64,000 nucleotides of DNA from Paracoccaceae bacterium (GCA_019454225.1 CP075370.1:2222001-2286000); one strand, 5' to 3'. Positions 16,377 through 25,678 are shown, numbered from the stretch's first letter. Notes: generated from the sequence alone by a model not told the origin. A program made the numbers and translations.

Positions 16377-16693
16377 TGAACCCCTTTGCGGGCGAGGTGG
16401 CGATCACGCTGGATGGTCGGCCGCATGTTGCAAGGCTGACGCTGGGCGCCCTGGCCGAACTGGAGGCGGCGCTTGAGGCCGGGTCATTCGTCGATCTGGC
16501 CGAGCGGTTCGAGGAAGGGAGATTCTCGACCCGAGACGTGCTGTCGCTGGTGGTGGCGGGTTTGCGCGGTGGCGGTTGGCAGGGGACGGCGGCCGATCTG
16601 ATGACGGCCGAGATCGCGGGCGGGCCGGTCGAGGCGGCGCGGGTGGCGGCACTGCTGCTGGCGCGTGCGTTTTCCGTGCCTGGCGAGACGTGA
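16376..16693 (+). CDS. GTA gp10, tail assembly chaperone-like protein
   Basis: A 105-residue protein of the GTA gp10 family (NPFAGEVAITLDGRPHVARLTLGALAELEAAL). The short beta hairpin followed by helices is like tail tube/tape-measure chaperones that sit between the tube and tape genes in siphophages. The ATG at 16376 overlaps the g9 stop (TGATG); a GTG at 16373 is also in frame. It ends in GTGA, where the next gene begins in the -1 frame. Confidence 0.83.
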   Translation: MNPFAGEVAITLDGRPHVARLTLGALAELEAALEAGSFVDLAERFEEGRFSTRDVLSLVVAGLRGGGWQGTAADLMTAEIAGGPVEAARVAALLLARAFSVPGET

Positions 16694-16989
16694 GGACCGG
16701 GGTGCCCGGACGGCGGATCGACTGGGCGGGGCTGATGCGGGCGGGGTTGCACGGGCTCGGCCTGGCGCCCGAGGTGTTCTGGCGGCTGACGCCCGTGGAA
16801 CTGCGGATCATGCTGGGAGCGGAGGCGACAGTCGCCCCGCTGACGCGCGCGCGGCTGGCCGAACTGGCCGCCGCGTTTCCGGATCGTGGAAAGGACGGAT
16901 GCGATGGCGGAGCAGGACGACTTCGAGGCGCAGATTGCGGCGCTGGAGGCGACGATGGGATCGGCGGCCGGGATTGCGGCGGCCTTTGA
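16690..16989 (+). CDS. GTA gp10.1, tail assembly chaperone
   Basis: This short gene fits the phage tail assembly chaperone family found between g10 and g11: WAGLMRAGLHGLGLAPEVFW followed by RLTPVELRIML. It starts at a GTG overlapping the g10 stop. The core ends near AAFPDRGKDG at about 16895, but the frame stays open to 16989, overlapping g11 by 86 bases; the last 30 residues are Gly/Asp/Cys-rich and look like out-of-frame sequence. The true coding end may thus carry an uninformative tail. Confidence 0.72.
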   Translation: MRTGVPGRRIDWAGLMRAGLHGLGLAPEVFWRLTPVELRIMLGAEATVAPLTRARLAELAAAFPDRGKDGCDGGAGRLRGADCGAGGDDGIGGRDCGGL

Positions 16990-17557
16990 CGGCGAGCTTT
17001 CGCGGATGCGGGACAGCATGGTCTGGACCGGGCGCGAGGTTGGCCAGCTGTCGAGCGGCATCGGCGGCGGGCTGCGGCGCGCCTTTGACGGGCTGATGTT
17101 CGACGGGATGAAGCTGTCCGACGCGATGCGCGGGCTGGGCCAGTCGATTGCCAACACATTCTACAGCATGGCGCTGCGACCCGTTCAGAATGCGATCGGG
17201 GGGGCGATTGCCGGCGGGATAAACGGGTTGATTTCCGGCATCATGCCGTTCGAGCGCGGCGGCGCCTTTACCCAGGGGCGGGTGATGCCATTCGCGAACG
17301 GCGGCATCGTCAGTTCGCCCGTGATGTTTCCGATGCGCGGCGGTCGCGGCCTGATGGGCGAGGCCGGACCCGAGGCGATCATGCCGCTGGCGAGGGGGGC
17401 GGACGGGCGTCTGGGGGTGCAGGCCGCGGGTGGCGGCCGACCGGTCACCGTGGTGATGAACATCACCACACCCGATGTGCAGGGCTTCCGCCGCAGTCAG
17501 AGCCAGATCGCTGCGGATGCCGCGCGGGCGCTGGCGCGCGGCCAGCGGAACCGGTGA
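16904..17557 (+). CDS. GTA gp11, short tape measure protein
   Basis: A 217-residue protein in the g11 position. The N-terminal half is helical (EAQIAALEATMGSAAGIAAAF, then MRGLGQSIANTFYSMALRPV, the usual tape-measure membrane-like segment). A Gly-rich region AIGGAIAGGINGLISGIMP is followed by FERGGAFTQGRVMPFANGGI and GRGLMGEAGPEAIMPLARG, a motif shared by many tape-measure C-termini. The small size agrees with the short GTA tail. ATG 16904 (MAEQDDFE) is preferred to 16886. Confidence 0.88.
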   Translation: MAEQDDFEAQIAALEATMGSAAGIAAAFDGELSRMRDSMVWTGREVGQLSSGIGGGLRRAFDGLMFDGMKLSDAMRGLGQSIANTFYSMALRPVQNAIGGAIAGGINGLISGIMPFERGGAFTQGRVMPFANGGIVSSPVMFPMRGGRGLMGEAGPEAIMPLARGADGRLGVQAAGGGRPVTVVMNITTPDVQGFRRSQSQIAADAARALARGQRNR

Positions 17558-17564
17558 GGGGACG

Positions 17565-18197
17565 ATGGGATTTCATGAGGTTCGGTTTCCGGCCAACCTG
17601 AGCTTCGGGTCGGTCGGGGGACCCGAGCGGCGGACGGAGATCGTGACGCTGCAGAACGGGTTCGAGGAGCGCAACACCCCGTGGGCGCATTCGCGCCGCC
17701 GCTATGACGCAGGCGTCGGTCTGCGCAGCCTGGACGATGTGGAGGCACTGATCGCGTTCTTCGAGGCGCGGCGCGGTCAGCTTTACGGGTTCCGCTGGAA
17801 GGACTGGGCGGATTATCGGTCTGCCGAGGCGAAACGCGCCGTATCTGCGCTGGATCAGCGGATCGGCACGGGCGACGGCCTGCGCGTGAGCTTTGATCTG
17901 TCCAAGACCTATCGGTCGGGCGACCAGGCCTATGTGCGCCCGATCCGCAAGCCCGTGCCCGGCACTGTCCGGGTCGCGGTGGCGGGGGATGCAAAGGTGG
18001 AGGCACTGGAGTTCACGGTCGATCCGGCGACGGGCACCGTCACCTTTGTCGCGCCGCCGGATTTGGGCACGGCGATCACGGCCGGTTTCGAGTTCGACGT
18101 GCCGGTGCGGTTCGACACCGACCGTATCCAGACCTCGGTCGCGTCGTTCAAGGCGGGCGAAGTGCCGAGTGTTCCCGTGGTGGAGTTGCGGCTGTGA
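17565..18197 (+). CDS. GTA gp12, distal tail protein (DUF2460)
   Basis: A 210-residue distal tail protein. FHEVRFPANLSFGSVGGPER and YGFRWKDWADYRS are clear DUF2460 signatures. In the RcGTA particle the homologue forms the ring linking the tube to the baseplate hub. It starts 7 bases after g11 and overlaps g13 by 4 bases. Confidence 0.93.
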   Translation: MGFHEVRFPANLSFGSVGGPERRTEIVTLQNGFEERNTPWAHSRRRYDAGVGLRSLDDVEALIAFFEARRGQLYGFRWKDWADYRSAEAKRAVSALDQRIGTGDGLRVSFDLSKTYRSGDQAYVRPIRKPVPGTVRVAVAGDAKVEALEFTVDPATGTVTFVAPPDLGTAITAGFEFDVPVRFDTDRIQTSVASFKAGEVPSVPVVELRL

Positions 18198-19072
18198 GCG
18201 CGATTCTTGAGCATCTGGCCGGAGGAACCACGACCGTCTGCAGGGCCTGGCGCCTGGTGCGCACGGACGGCGTCGTGCTGGGCTTCACGGACCATGACGA
18301 CGATCTGGCCTTCGACGGGGTGACCTTTCGGGCGGGGACCGGCCTGTCGGCGCGGGTGCTGGTACAGACGACGGGATTGTCGGTGGACAATACCGAGGCG
18401 GAAGGCGCGCTTTCGGCTGCAGGCGTGACCGAGGCGGATCTTCTGGCGGGGCGCTATGACGGGGCCGAGGTGACGGCCTGGCGGGTGAACTGGGCTGATC
18501 CCGCGGCGCGGATGGTGCTGTTCCGGGGCCATATCGGCGAGGTCGTGCGGTCTGGCGGCGCGTTTCAGGCCGAATTGCGCGGTCTGACCGAGGGGCTGAA
18601 CCGACCACAGGGACGGGCGATCCAGCGGCAGTGCTCTGCCGTCCTGGGTGACGGCCAGTGCCGGTTCGACCTGGCGCAGCCCGGCTATTCGGTAGAGGCG
18701 CCGATCGGCGCTGTCGAGGATGCGCGCCTGTTCCGGTTCCATGGTCTTTCCGGGTTCGATGACCGCTGGTTCGAGCGGGGACGGCTGCGCGTGCTGAGCG
18801 GGGATGCGGCGGGATTGCTGGGCGTGGTGAAGAACGACCGGATCGGAGGCATCGGCCGGAGCGTGGAGCTTTGGCAGGGGCTGGCTGCCGCCGTGGCCCC
18901 CGGCGACCTGGTGCGGATCGAGGCGGGCTGCGACAAGCGGCCGGAGACCTGTCGGCTGAAGTTCGGGAACTTCCTGAATTTCAGGGGCTTCCCGCATGTG
19001 CCGGGTGAGGATTGGCTGACGTCCTATCCGGCGCGCGCCGGGCAGACGGGCGGTGGGAGCCTGTTACGTTGA
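18194..19072 (+). CDS. GTA gp13, baseplate hub protein (DUF2163)
   Basis: A 292-residue hub protein. The N-terminal DUF2163 domain is clear (ILEHLAGGTTTVCRAWRLVR, LGFTDHDDDLAFDGVTFRA). The C-terminal phage BR0599-like domain carries QRQCSAVLGDGQCRFDL and EAGCDKRPETCRLKFGN. The four Cys resemble the lambda gpL Fe-S arrangement, so a bound iron-sulfur cluster is likely by family knowledge. It starts at a 4-base overlap with g12. Confidence 0.92.
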   Translation: MSAILEHLAGGTTTVCRAWRLVRTDGVVLGFTDHDDDLAFDGVTFRAGTGLSARVLVQTTGLSVDNTEAEGALSAAGVTEADLLAGRYDGAEVTAWRVNWADPAARMVLFRGHIGEVVRSGGAFQAELRGLTEGLNRPQGRAIQRQCSAVLGDGQCRFDLAQPGYSVEAPIGAVEDARLFRFHGLSGFDDRWFERGRLRVLSGDAAGLLGVVKNDRIGGIGRSVELWQGLAAAVAPGDLVRIEAGCDKRPETCRLKFGNFLNFRGFPHVPGEDWLTSYPARAGQTGGGSLLR

Positions 19073-19500
19073 GCCTGCTTCGGGATGCGGTGGTGGCCGA
19101 GGCCCGGGCCTGGGTCGGCACGCCCTATGTGCATCAGTCGAGCTGTCGGGGTGCCGGGGCGGATTGCCTGGGCCTGGTTCGGGGGATCTGGCGTGCGGTG
19201 CTGGGACCGGAGCCCGAAGCCATGCCCGCCTACACCCCGGACTGGGGTGAGGCGGGGGGGTGCGAACTGCTCATGGACGCGGCGAGCCGCTTCCTCGTGC
19301 CTGTCGTTGCCGCGGGGCCGGGCGATGTGATCCTGTTCCGGATGCGGGATGGGGCGGTCGCCAAGCATCTGGGTGTGCTGGTGGCGGAAGCGGCCTTTGT
19401 CCATGCCTATTCGGGGCATGGGGTTGTCGAGAGCCCGCTGTCGGGCCCTTGGGCGCGCCGGGTTGTGGCGCGGTTCCGGTTTCCTGAAGGGATGCGGTAA
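19069..19500 (+). CDS. GTA gp14, NlpC/P60 cell-wall peptidase
   Basis: A 143-residue cysteine peptidase expected to open the recipient peptidoglycan during DNA delivery. Catalytic Cys33 is in GAGADCLGLVRGIW and the His in AVAKHLGVLV near residue 105. The start is a TTG overlapping the g13 stop (TTGA), giving the family-like N-terminus LRDAVVAEARAWVGTPYVHQ. The stop TAA shares its last base with the ATG of g15. Confidence 0.92.
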   Translation: MSLLRDAVVAEARAWVGTPYVHQSSCRGAGADCLGLVRGIWRAVLGPEPEAMPAYTPDWGEAGGCELLMDAASRFLVPVVAAGPGDVILFRMRDGAVAKHLGVLVAEAAFVHAYSGHGVVESPLSGPWARRVVARFRFPEGMR

Positions 19501-22500
19501 TGGCGACGATCCTTCTGGGTGCGGCGGGGGCCGCGCTGGGCGCAGGCTTTGGCGGCACGGTGCTTGGTCTTTCCGGCGCGGTGATCGGACGGGCCGTCGG
19601 GGCGACCCTGGGTCGTGCGATCGACCAGCGGCTGATGGGTTCGGGGTCGGAGCCGGTGCAGGTGGGCCGGGTGGACCGGTTCCGCCTGATGGGCGCGTCG
19701 GAAGGCGCCGGACTGGGGCAGGTCTGGGGCCGCATGCGCGTGGCCGGCCAGGTCATCTGGGCGACCCAGTTCCGTGAGAGCGTGACGCGCGAGGGTGGCG
19801 GCAAGGGCGCTCCCCGGCCTCGGGTGGAGCGCTTCTCGTATTCGGTCAGCCTTGCCGTGGCGCTTTGCGAGGGTGTCATCGCCGGGGTGGGTCGCGTCTG
19901 GGCCGACGGCATGGAGGTAGATGCGGCCACACTTAACCTGCGCGTCTATCGCGGCGGCGAGGATCAGTTGCCCGACCCAAAGATCGCGGCGGTCGAAGGC
20001 ACGACCGAGGCACCGGCCTACCGCGGCGTTGCCTATGTCGTGATCGAGGATCTGGAGCTTTCCGACTACGGCAATCGCGTGCCTCAGTTCTCGTTCGAGG
20101 TGATCCGGCCGGCACAGCCCGAGGGCGGTGCCGGCGTCCTGGCCGACGCGGTGAGGGCCGTGGCGCTGATGCCGGGCACGGGCGAGTACGCGCTGGCGAC
20201 GAGCCGCGTGCATGTCGAGGATGCGCCGGGGGTGCGGCGGTCCCTGAACGTGCATGTGCCGGGCGGGCGGACCGACCTGTCGTTGTCGCTGGACCATCTG
20301 GAACGGGAACTGCCTGCGGTCGGGTCGGTCGGGCTGATCGTGTCGTGGTTCGGGGACGACCTTCGCTGCGGGTCATGCCGGGTGAAGCCCAAGGTCGAGC
20401 AGAGGGATCGGGACGGCACGCCGATGCCCTGGCGTGCGGGCGGGATCGGCCGGGACGCCGCGGTGGAGGTAGCGCGGGTGGACGGGCAGTCGATCTACGG
20501 CGGCACGCCCGCCGACGCCTCGGTCATCGAGGCGATACGGTCGATCCGGGGACGGGGCATGGAAGTGATGTTCTATCCGTTCATCCTGATGGAACAGCTT
20601 GCAGGCAACGGTCGCCCCGACCCCTGGTCGGACGCGCCCGACCAGCCGGTGCTGCCGTGGCGTGGCCGGATCACCACAGCGGTGGCCCCCGGGCGGGCGG
20701 GAACGACCGACAGGACATCAGCCGCGGCCGCCGAGGTGGCGGCGTTCTTCGGCGCGGTTCAACCGGGCGACTTCGCCGTATCGGGGGATACCGTCACCTA
20801 TTCGGGCGATCCCCAGGACTGGGGATACCGGCGATTCCTGTTGCACTATGCCCATCTTTGCGCCGCCGCGGGTGGAGTGGATGCCTTTTGCGTGGGCTCC
20901 GAGATGCGCGGGCTGACGCAGGTGCGCGGCCCCGGCGACAGCTTTCCCGCAGTGGCCGCGTTCCGCGACCTTGTGGCCGAGGTACGGGCGATCCTGGGGC
21001 CGGAAGTCCGGATATCGTATGCCGCCGACTGGTCGGAATATTTCGGCTATCATGCGGATGGGAACATCTATTTCCATCTGGATCCGCTGTGGGCCGACCC
21101 CGATGTCGATTTCATCGGCATCGACAACTACATGCCGCTGTCGGACTGGCGCGACGGCGCTTCCCATGCCGATGCCGGTTTCGGGGCGATCCACAATCTC
21201 GACTATCTTCGCGCCAATGTGGCGGGGGGCGAGGGGTTCGACTGGTACTACGACAGCCCGGAGGGCGAGGCGGTGCAACGCCGCCTGCCGATCACCGACG
21301 GGGCACACGGCGAGCCCTGGGTGTTTCGCTACAAGGATCTGCGCGGCTGGTGGGAGAACCCACACCACGAACGGATCGGCGGTGAACGGCAGGAGCAGGC
21401 AACCGCCTGGGTTCCGGGATCGAAGCCGATCAGGTTCACCGAGTACGGCTGCGCCGCGATTGACCGCGGCACCAACGAGCCGAACCGGTTCCTTGACCCC
21501 AAGTCATCGGAATCCGCCCTGCCGCGGTACTCGAGCGGTCGCCGCGATGATTTCATGCAGATGCAGTACCTGCGCGCGGTGGCGGCGCATTGGGCGGATC
21601 CGGATGCCAACCCGGTATCGCCACTCTACGGCGGGCCAATGGTGGACATGGACCACGCCCATGCCTGGGCCTGGGATGCGCGGCCCTTTCCGGCGTTTCC
21701 GAACCGCACCGACATATGGTCGGATGGCGAGAACCACGCGCGGGGGCATTGGCTGACAGGTCGGGCGACGGGCCAGGCGCTTGCCGGGGTGGTGGACGAG
21801 ATTTGCCGCCAATCCGGGGTTGAAGGCGCGGATGTGTCGCGGCTTTACGGGGCGGTGCGCGGCTATCTGGCAGAAGGCATCGGCACTGCCCGCGCGGCGT
21901 TGCAGCCCCTGATGATTGCCTACGGGTTCGAGGCGGTCGAGCGCGACGGTGAGTTGCGGTTCCGGATGCGCGGTGAAGGGGTGGCGGTGACGCTTGACCC
22001 GGAGCGCCTCGCGGTCACGGGTGACGCGGCGCAAGGTGTCGAGATGACCCGCGCCGCCGAGGCGGAGGTCGCGGGCAAGGTGCGGTTGGCCTATGTCGAG
22101 GCTGACGGCGATTTCGCGCCCCGCAGTGCCGAGGCGGTGTTTCCCGATGAGGTCGCGCGGGGCGTTGCGGAGAGCGAGCTGGCGCTGATGCTTACTGCCG
22201 CCGAGGCCCGGGCCACGGCAGAGCGCTGGCTGGCCGAGGCGCGCGTCGCGCGCGATGGCGCACGCTTTGCAATTCCGCCCTCGGCTGCCGATCTGGGTCC
22301 GGGTGATGTGGTTGATCTTGACGGTGTGCTCTACCGGCTTGACCGCGTGGGGCAGGGAGATGCCGCTCTGGTGGAGGCGGTCCGGGTGGAACCTTCGGTC
22401 TATGTGGCATCGGACACGGCCGAAGTGAGGGTGATCCCTCGCCCCTTTGCAGCTCCGGTTCCGGTGACGGCACAGTTTCTCGATCTGCCGCTGCTGAAGG

Positions 22501-23390
22501 GTGACGAGATGCCTCATGCCCCGCATCTGGCCGTTGCTGCGGACCCATGGCCCGGTGCGGTGGGGGTATGGAATGCTGTTGGCGGGGACGGATTTTCGCT
22601 GAACGGTCTGGTGGTCGCTCCGGCGGTCATCGGGACGACGGAAAGCCCACTGTGGCGTGCCGAACCGGCCCGCTGGGACCGTGGGGCGCCATTGCGGGTG
22701 CGGATGGGCCGGGTCGGGCTTTCCTCGGCCGACGAGGCCGCCGTGCTCAACGGGGCGAATGCGATCGCGATCGGGGACGGCAGCGCCGACCGCTGGGAGG
22801 TGTTCCAGTTCGCCCGTGCAGAGCTGGTGGCGCCGCTGACGTGGGACCTTTCGCTGCGGTTGCGCGGGCAGGCGGGCACCGATGCGCTGATGCCCGACGT
22901 CTGGCCGACTGGCAGCCGGGTCGTTCTGCTGGACGGGGCGCCGTCACAGGTTGATCTGCCGCTGTCGGCCCGGGGCCTCGCGCGCACATGGCGCATCGGT
23001 GCCTCGGCGCGCGGCTTCGACGATCCCGACGTGGTCGAACAGATCCTCGCCTTCGATGGCATCGGGCTGCGGCCCTATGCGCCGGTGCATCTGCGGGCCG
23101 GGTGGTCGGGCGATGATCTTGCTGTCGGATGGGTGCGGCGCACGCGGATCGACGGCGACAACTGGGCGTCGACGGAGGTTCCGCTGGGTGAGGAGCGCGA
23201 GGCCTATGTGGTTCGGGTCGTGGCGGACGAGGCGGTCCGGAGACAGGTGGAGGTGACGGCGCGCACCTGGGTCTATACCGCGGCCGATCGCGCCGCGGAT
23301 GGCGTGGCGGGCATGTTCCGGGTGGAGGTGGCACAGATGTCGGACCGGTTCGGGCCCGGGCCGTTCCGTGCGGTCGCAGCATCCGTCTGA
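19500..23390 (+). CDS. GTA gp15, large tail tip / host specificity protein
   Basis: At 1296 residues this is the largest gene of the cluster. The N-terminus is Gly/Ala-rich and hydrophobic (ILLGAAGAALGAGFGGTVLG). The middle, about residues 410-740, is the GTA TIM-barrel-like domain: YRRFLLHYAHLCAAAGGVDA, FCVGSEMRGLT, ISYAADWSEYFGY, DFIGIDNYMPLSDWRD and KPIRFTEYGCAAID. Then comes the phage tail (PF13550-like) domain and a beta-rich C-terminus with repeats probably facing the receptor. In RcGTA it forms the central fibre that touches and pierces the recipient. Confidence 0.95.
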   Translation: MATILLGAAGAALGAGFGGTVLGLSGAVIGRAVGATLGRAIDQRLMGSGSEPVQVGRVDRFRLMGASEGAGLGQVWGRMRVAGQVIWATQFRESVTREGGGKGAPRPRVERFSYSVSLAVALCEGVIAGVGRVWADGMEVDAATLNLRVYRGGEDQLPDPKIAAVEGTTEAPAYRGVAYVVIEDLELSDYGNRVPQFSFEVIRPAQPEGGAGVLADAVRAVALMPGTGEYALATSRVHVEDAPGVRRSLNVHVPGGRTDLSLSLDHLERELPAVGSVGLIVSWFGDDLRCGSCRVKPKVEQRDRDGTPMPWRAGGIGRDAAVEVARVDGQSIYGGTPADASVIEAIRSIRGRGMEVMFYPFILMEQLAGNGRPDPWSDAPDQPVLPWRGRITTAVAPGRAGTTDRTSAAAAEVAAFFGAVQPGDFAVSGDTVTYSGDPQDWGYRRFLLHYAHLCAAAGGVDAFCVGSEMRGLTQVRGPGDSFPAVAAFRDLVAEVRAILGPEVRISYAADWSEYFGYHADGNIYFHLDPLWADPDVDFIGIDNYMPLSDWRDGASHADAGFGAIHNLDYLRANVAGGEGFDWYYDSPEGEAVQRRLPITDGAHGEPWVFRYKDLRGWWENPHHERIGGERQEQATAWVPGSKPIRFTEYGCAAIDRGTNEPNRFLDPKSSESALPRYSSGRRDDFMQMQYLRAVAAHWADPDANPVSPLYGGPMVDMDHAHAWAWDARPFPAFPNRTDIWSDGENHARGHWLTGRATGQALAGVVDEICRQSGVEGADVSRLYGAVRGYLAEGIGTARAALQPLMIAYGFEAVERDGELRFRMRGEGVAVTLDPERLAVTGDAAQGVEMTRAAEAEVAGKVRLAYVEADGDFAPRSAEAVFPDEVARGVAESELALMLTAAEARATAERWLAEARVARDGARFAIPPSAADLGPGDVVDLDGVLYRLDRVGQGDAALVEAVRVEPSVYVASDTAEVRVIPRPFAAPVPVTAQFLDLPLLKGDEMPHAPHLAVAADPWPGAVGVWNAVGGDGFSLNGLVVAPAVIGTTESPLWRAEPARWDRGAPLRVRMGRVGLSSADEAAVLNGANAIAIGDGSADRWEVFQFARAELVAPLTWDLSLRLRGQAGTDALMPDVWPTGSRVVLLDGAPSQVDLPLSARGLARTWRIGASARGFDDPDVVEQILAFDGIGLRPYAPVHLRAGWSGDDLAVGWVRRTRIDGDNWASTEVPLGEEREAYVVRVVADEAVRRQVEVTARTWVYTAADRAADGVAGMFRVEVAQMSDRFGPGPFRAVAASV

Positions 23391-23431
23391 CGGCCATCAC
23401 CATCGCGCATGATCGCGATCACGTCCGGGCA

Positions 23432-23459
23432 TTGGACGGCGCGCGCGTGACGTTATATG
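23432..23459 (+). promoter_or_regulatory. Candidate promoter of cysE
   Basis: TTGGAC (23432-23437), a 16-base spacer and TATATG (23454-23459) resemble a sigma-70 promoter and lie 30 bases before the cysE ATG. TTATAT is unusual in this GC-rich context. Confidence 0.4.
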
Positions 23460-23488
23460 CTGCGGCATCCCGAGGAAGGAGAACGGCC

Positions 23489-24307
23489 ATGGCCGAGATG
23501 ATCCGCGCGCTTTCCACTGTCGATCCGGTCTGGTCGCGGGTCTGCGATGAGGCAAGGGCCGCCGTTCTGGCCGAACCGCTGCTGGGCGGTCTGATCCATT
23601 CGGGTTTGCTGCATCACGCGACGTTCGAGCGCGCGCTGGCCTACCGCTTTTCGCTCAAGCTCGCATCGGGCGAGATGAGCGAACAGATCCTGCGTGAGAT
23701 CGCGGACGAGGCCTATGCCAGCGATCCCGAGATCGGGACTGCGGCGCGGGCGGATCTGATGGCGGTCTATGACCGTGACCCCGCCTGCCATCGGTATCTT
23801 CAGCCGATCCTGTTCTTCAAGGGCTATCAGGCGGTGCAGGCCTATCGGGTCGGGCACTGGCTGTGGCGCGAGGGACGGATCGACATGGCCTATTTCGTTC
23901 AGATGCGGGTCAGCGAGGTGTTCGGCGTCGACATCCATCCGGCGGCAAGGATCGGGCGGGGGATCATGATCGACCATGCCCATTCCATTGTGATCGGCGA
24001 GACGGCCGTGGTGGGCGACAACGTGTCGATGCTGCACTCCGTGACGCTGGGCGGGACCGGCAAGGAGGATGGCGACCGGCATCCGAAGATCGGCAACGGT
24101 GTGCTGATCGGGGCCGGGGCGAAGGTGCTGGGCAACATTCACGTCGGCCACTGCTCGCGCATCGCGGCGGGTTCGGTGGTTCTGCACGATATCCCGCCGA
24201 TGAAGACAGTGGCGGGCGTGCCGGCACGGATCGTCGGCGAGGCGGGCTGTTCGCAGCCCTCGGTGGCCATGGATCACAAGCTGACCGGTTGCGTGGATTG
24301 CGACTGA
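23489..24307 (+). CDS. cysE: Serine O-acetyltransferase
   Basis: A 272-residue enzyme making O-acetylserine, the first step of cysteine synthesis. An N-terminal helical domain (PVWSRVCDEARAAVLAEPLL) is followed by the left-handed beta-helix with IGRGIMIDHAHSIVIGETAV, HSVTLGGTGKEDGDRHPKIG and VLIGAGAKVLGNI. The active His and Asp pair lies in this part. AAGGAG precedes the ATG at 23489. The tail (TGCVDCD) likely carries the feedback and CysK-contact region, although the usual terminal Ile is absent. It is monocistronic and ends at a shared terminator. Confidence 0.95.
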   Translation: MAEMIRALSTVDPVWSRVCDEARAAVLAEPLLGGLIHSGLLHHATFERALAYRFSLKLASGEMSEQILREIADEAYASDPEIGTAARADLMAVYDRDPACHRYLQPILFFKGYQAVQAYRVGHWLWREGRIDMAYFVQMRVSEVFGVDIHPAARIGRGIMIDHAHSIVIGETAVVGDNVSMLHSVTLGGTGKEDGDRHPKIGNGVLIGAGAKVLGNIHVGHCSRIAAGSVVLHDIPPMKTVAGVPARIVGEAGCSQPSVAMDHKLTGCVDCD

Positions 24308-24330
24308 ACGTCACGCATCGCATGAAGATC

Positions 24331-24356
24331 GCCCCGGAATCCGATGATTCCGGGGC
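24331..24356. terminator. Bidirectional terminator between cysE and pdhC
   Basis: GCCCCGGAATC (24331-24341) and GATTCCGGGGC (24346-24356) form a perfect 11-bp stem with loop CGAT. It sits between two converging genes, with a modest T-rich stretch on the cysE side. Confidence 0.75.
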
Positions 24357-24376
24357 GTTATTCTGAACTCCGAGGC

Positions 24377-25678
24377 TCAGGCCAGCATGGCCAGCGGGTT
24401 TTCGAGATTGTCGATCAGGGCCTTGAGGAACTCGGCCCCAAGTGCGCCGTCGATCACCCGGTGATCGACGCTGAGCGTCATCGACATCATGGTGGCCACC
24501 ACGATCTCTCCTGCCTTGTTGACGACAGGCTTCTTGACGCCCGCACCCACGGCAAGGATCGAGCCGTGTGGCGGGTTGATGACTGCGTCGAAGTTCTCGA
24601 TCCCCATCATCCCGAGGTTCGAGATAGCGAAGCTGCCGCCCTGATACTCTTGCGGTGCGAGTTTCCGTGCCTTGGCGCGCGTGGCAAGATCCTTCATCTC
24701 TGCCGACAGCGCAGTGATCGACTTCGTGTGGGCGTCGCGAAGGACGGGGGTGAAGAGCCCGCCGGGGATCGCGACGGCCACCGCCACATCCGATGCCTTC
24801 ATCTTCAGAATCCGATCGCCCGCCCAGACCGCGTTGCAGTCGGGGACTGCCTGGAGCGCGAGCGCCGCGGCCTTGATGATGAAGTCATTCACGGAAAGCT
24901 TGACGTTCCGGGCGGCGAGTTGGCCGTTCAGCGTCTCGCGGAAGGCCATCAGCGTGTCGAGTTGCACATCGCGCCGAAGGTAGAAGTGCGGGATCGTCTG
25001 CTTGGCCTCTGTAAGGCGTGCCGCAATGGTCTTGCGCATGCCATCCAGCGGGACCTCTTCATAGGTCCGGTCTGCGAACATCTTCCTGACGGTATCCGCG
25101 GTCATGCCCTGGGGCGCTGCCGCAACGGTCGCAACGGTTGCGGGCGCCGTGGCCGTGGGGGCAGGGGCCACTGTGGCGGCGGGTGTGGCCGCTGCGCCTT
25201 CGACATCCGCCTTCACGATTCGGCCGTGGGGGCCCGATCCCTTGATGCGGGTCAGGTCCACCCCTCTTTCCGCGGCGATCCGGCGCGCGAGCGGCGAGGC
25301 GAAGACACGGGCCCCTCCGGAGGTGACCGGTGCCGGCGTGGCGGCGGCGGTCGCAGGGGCGGCCTTGGCGGCCGGCTCGGCCGCAGCAGGTGCCTCGGCG
25401 GCCTTGGGGGAGGCGGGTGCCGCATCGGCGCTTTCGCCTTCCTCGACCAGCACCGCGATCGGCGTGTTGACCTTCACGCCCGCCGTACCCTCGGCCACGA
25501 GGATCTTGCCGATGATCCCTTCATCGACCGCCTCGAATTCCATCGTCGCCTTGTCGGTCTCGATCTCGGCCATGATCTGGCCGGACTTCACCGTGTCGCC
25601 CTCCTTCACCAGCCATTTCGCCAGCGTGCCCTCTTCCATCGTGGGGGAAAGGGCGGGCATCAGGATTTGCGTGGCCAT
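24377..25678 (-). CDS. pdhC: Pyruvate dehydrogenase E2, dihydrolipoyl acetyltransferase
   Basis: A 433-residue E2 core enzyme that moves acetyl groups to CoA. It has one lipoyl domain (residues 1-80, lipoyl-Lys in [12 protein letters not shown]), an Ala/Pro linker, a peripheral subunit-binding domain ([20 protein letters not shown], about 125-160) and the catalytic domain ending in [19 protein letters not shown], with the active His. It is last in the pdhA-pdhB-pdhC run, 10 bases after pdhB. The first 330 bases are almost identical to those of pdhB. The E3 gene lpd is not nearby. Confidence 0.96.
   Translation of the reverse strand: MATQILMPALSPTMEEGTLAKWLVKEGDTVKSGQIMAEIETDKATMEFEAVDEGIIGKILVAEGTAGVKVNTPIAVLVEEGESADAAPASPKAAEAPAAAEPAAKAAPATAAATPAPVTSGGARVFASPLARRIAAERGVDLTRIKGSGPHGRIVKADVEGAAATPAATVAPAPTATAPATVATVAAAPQGMTADTVRKMFADRTYEEVPLDGMRKTIAARLTEAKQTIPHFYLRRDVQLDTLMAFRETLNGQLAARNVKLSVNDFIIKAAALALQAVPDCNAVWAGDRILKMKASDVAVAVAIPGGLFTPVLRDAHTKSITALSAEMKDLATRAKARKLAPQEYQGGSFAISNLGMMGIENFDAVINPPHGSILAVGAGVKKPVVNKAGEIVVATMMSMTLSVDHRVIDGALGAEFLKALIDNLENPLAMLA
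25332..25663 (-). repeat. Lipoyl-linker module, copy in pdhC (332-bp direct repeat)
   Basis: This segment matches 26716-27047 in pdhB with only four mismatches that I can find, at a constant offset of 1384 bases. The last 237 bases (25427-25663) are identical, third codon positions included. It covers most of the lipoyl domain and its Ala/Pro linker. Confidence 0.9.

Noticed and set aside
9442-23390. Prophage
   Set aside because: No integrase, attachment site, repressor, replication or lysis genes; gene order and content match the RcGTA cluster.
23402-23422. ATCGCG/CGCGAT hairpin after g15 as GTA terminator
   Set aside because: Only a 6-bp stem with no T-tract; not enough to call.
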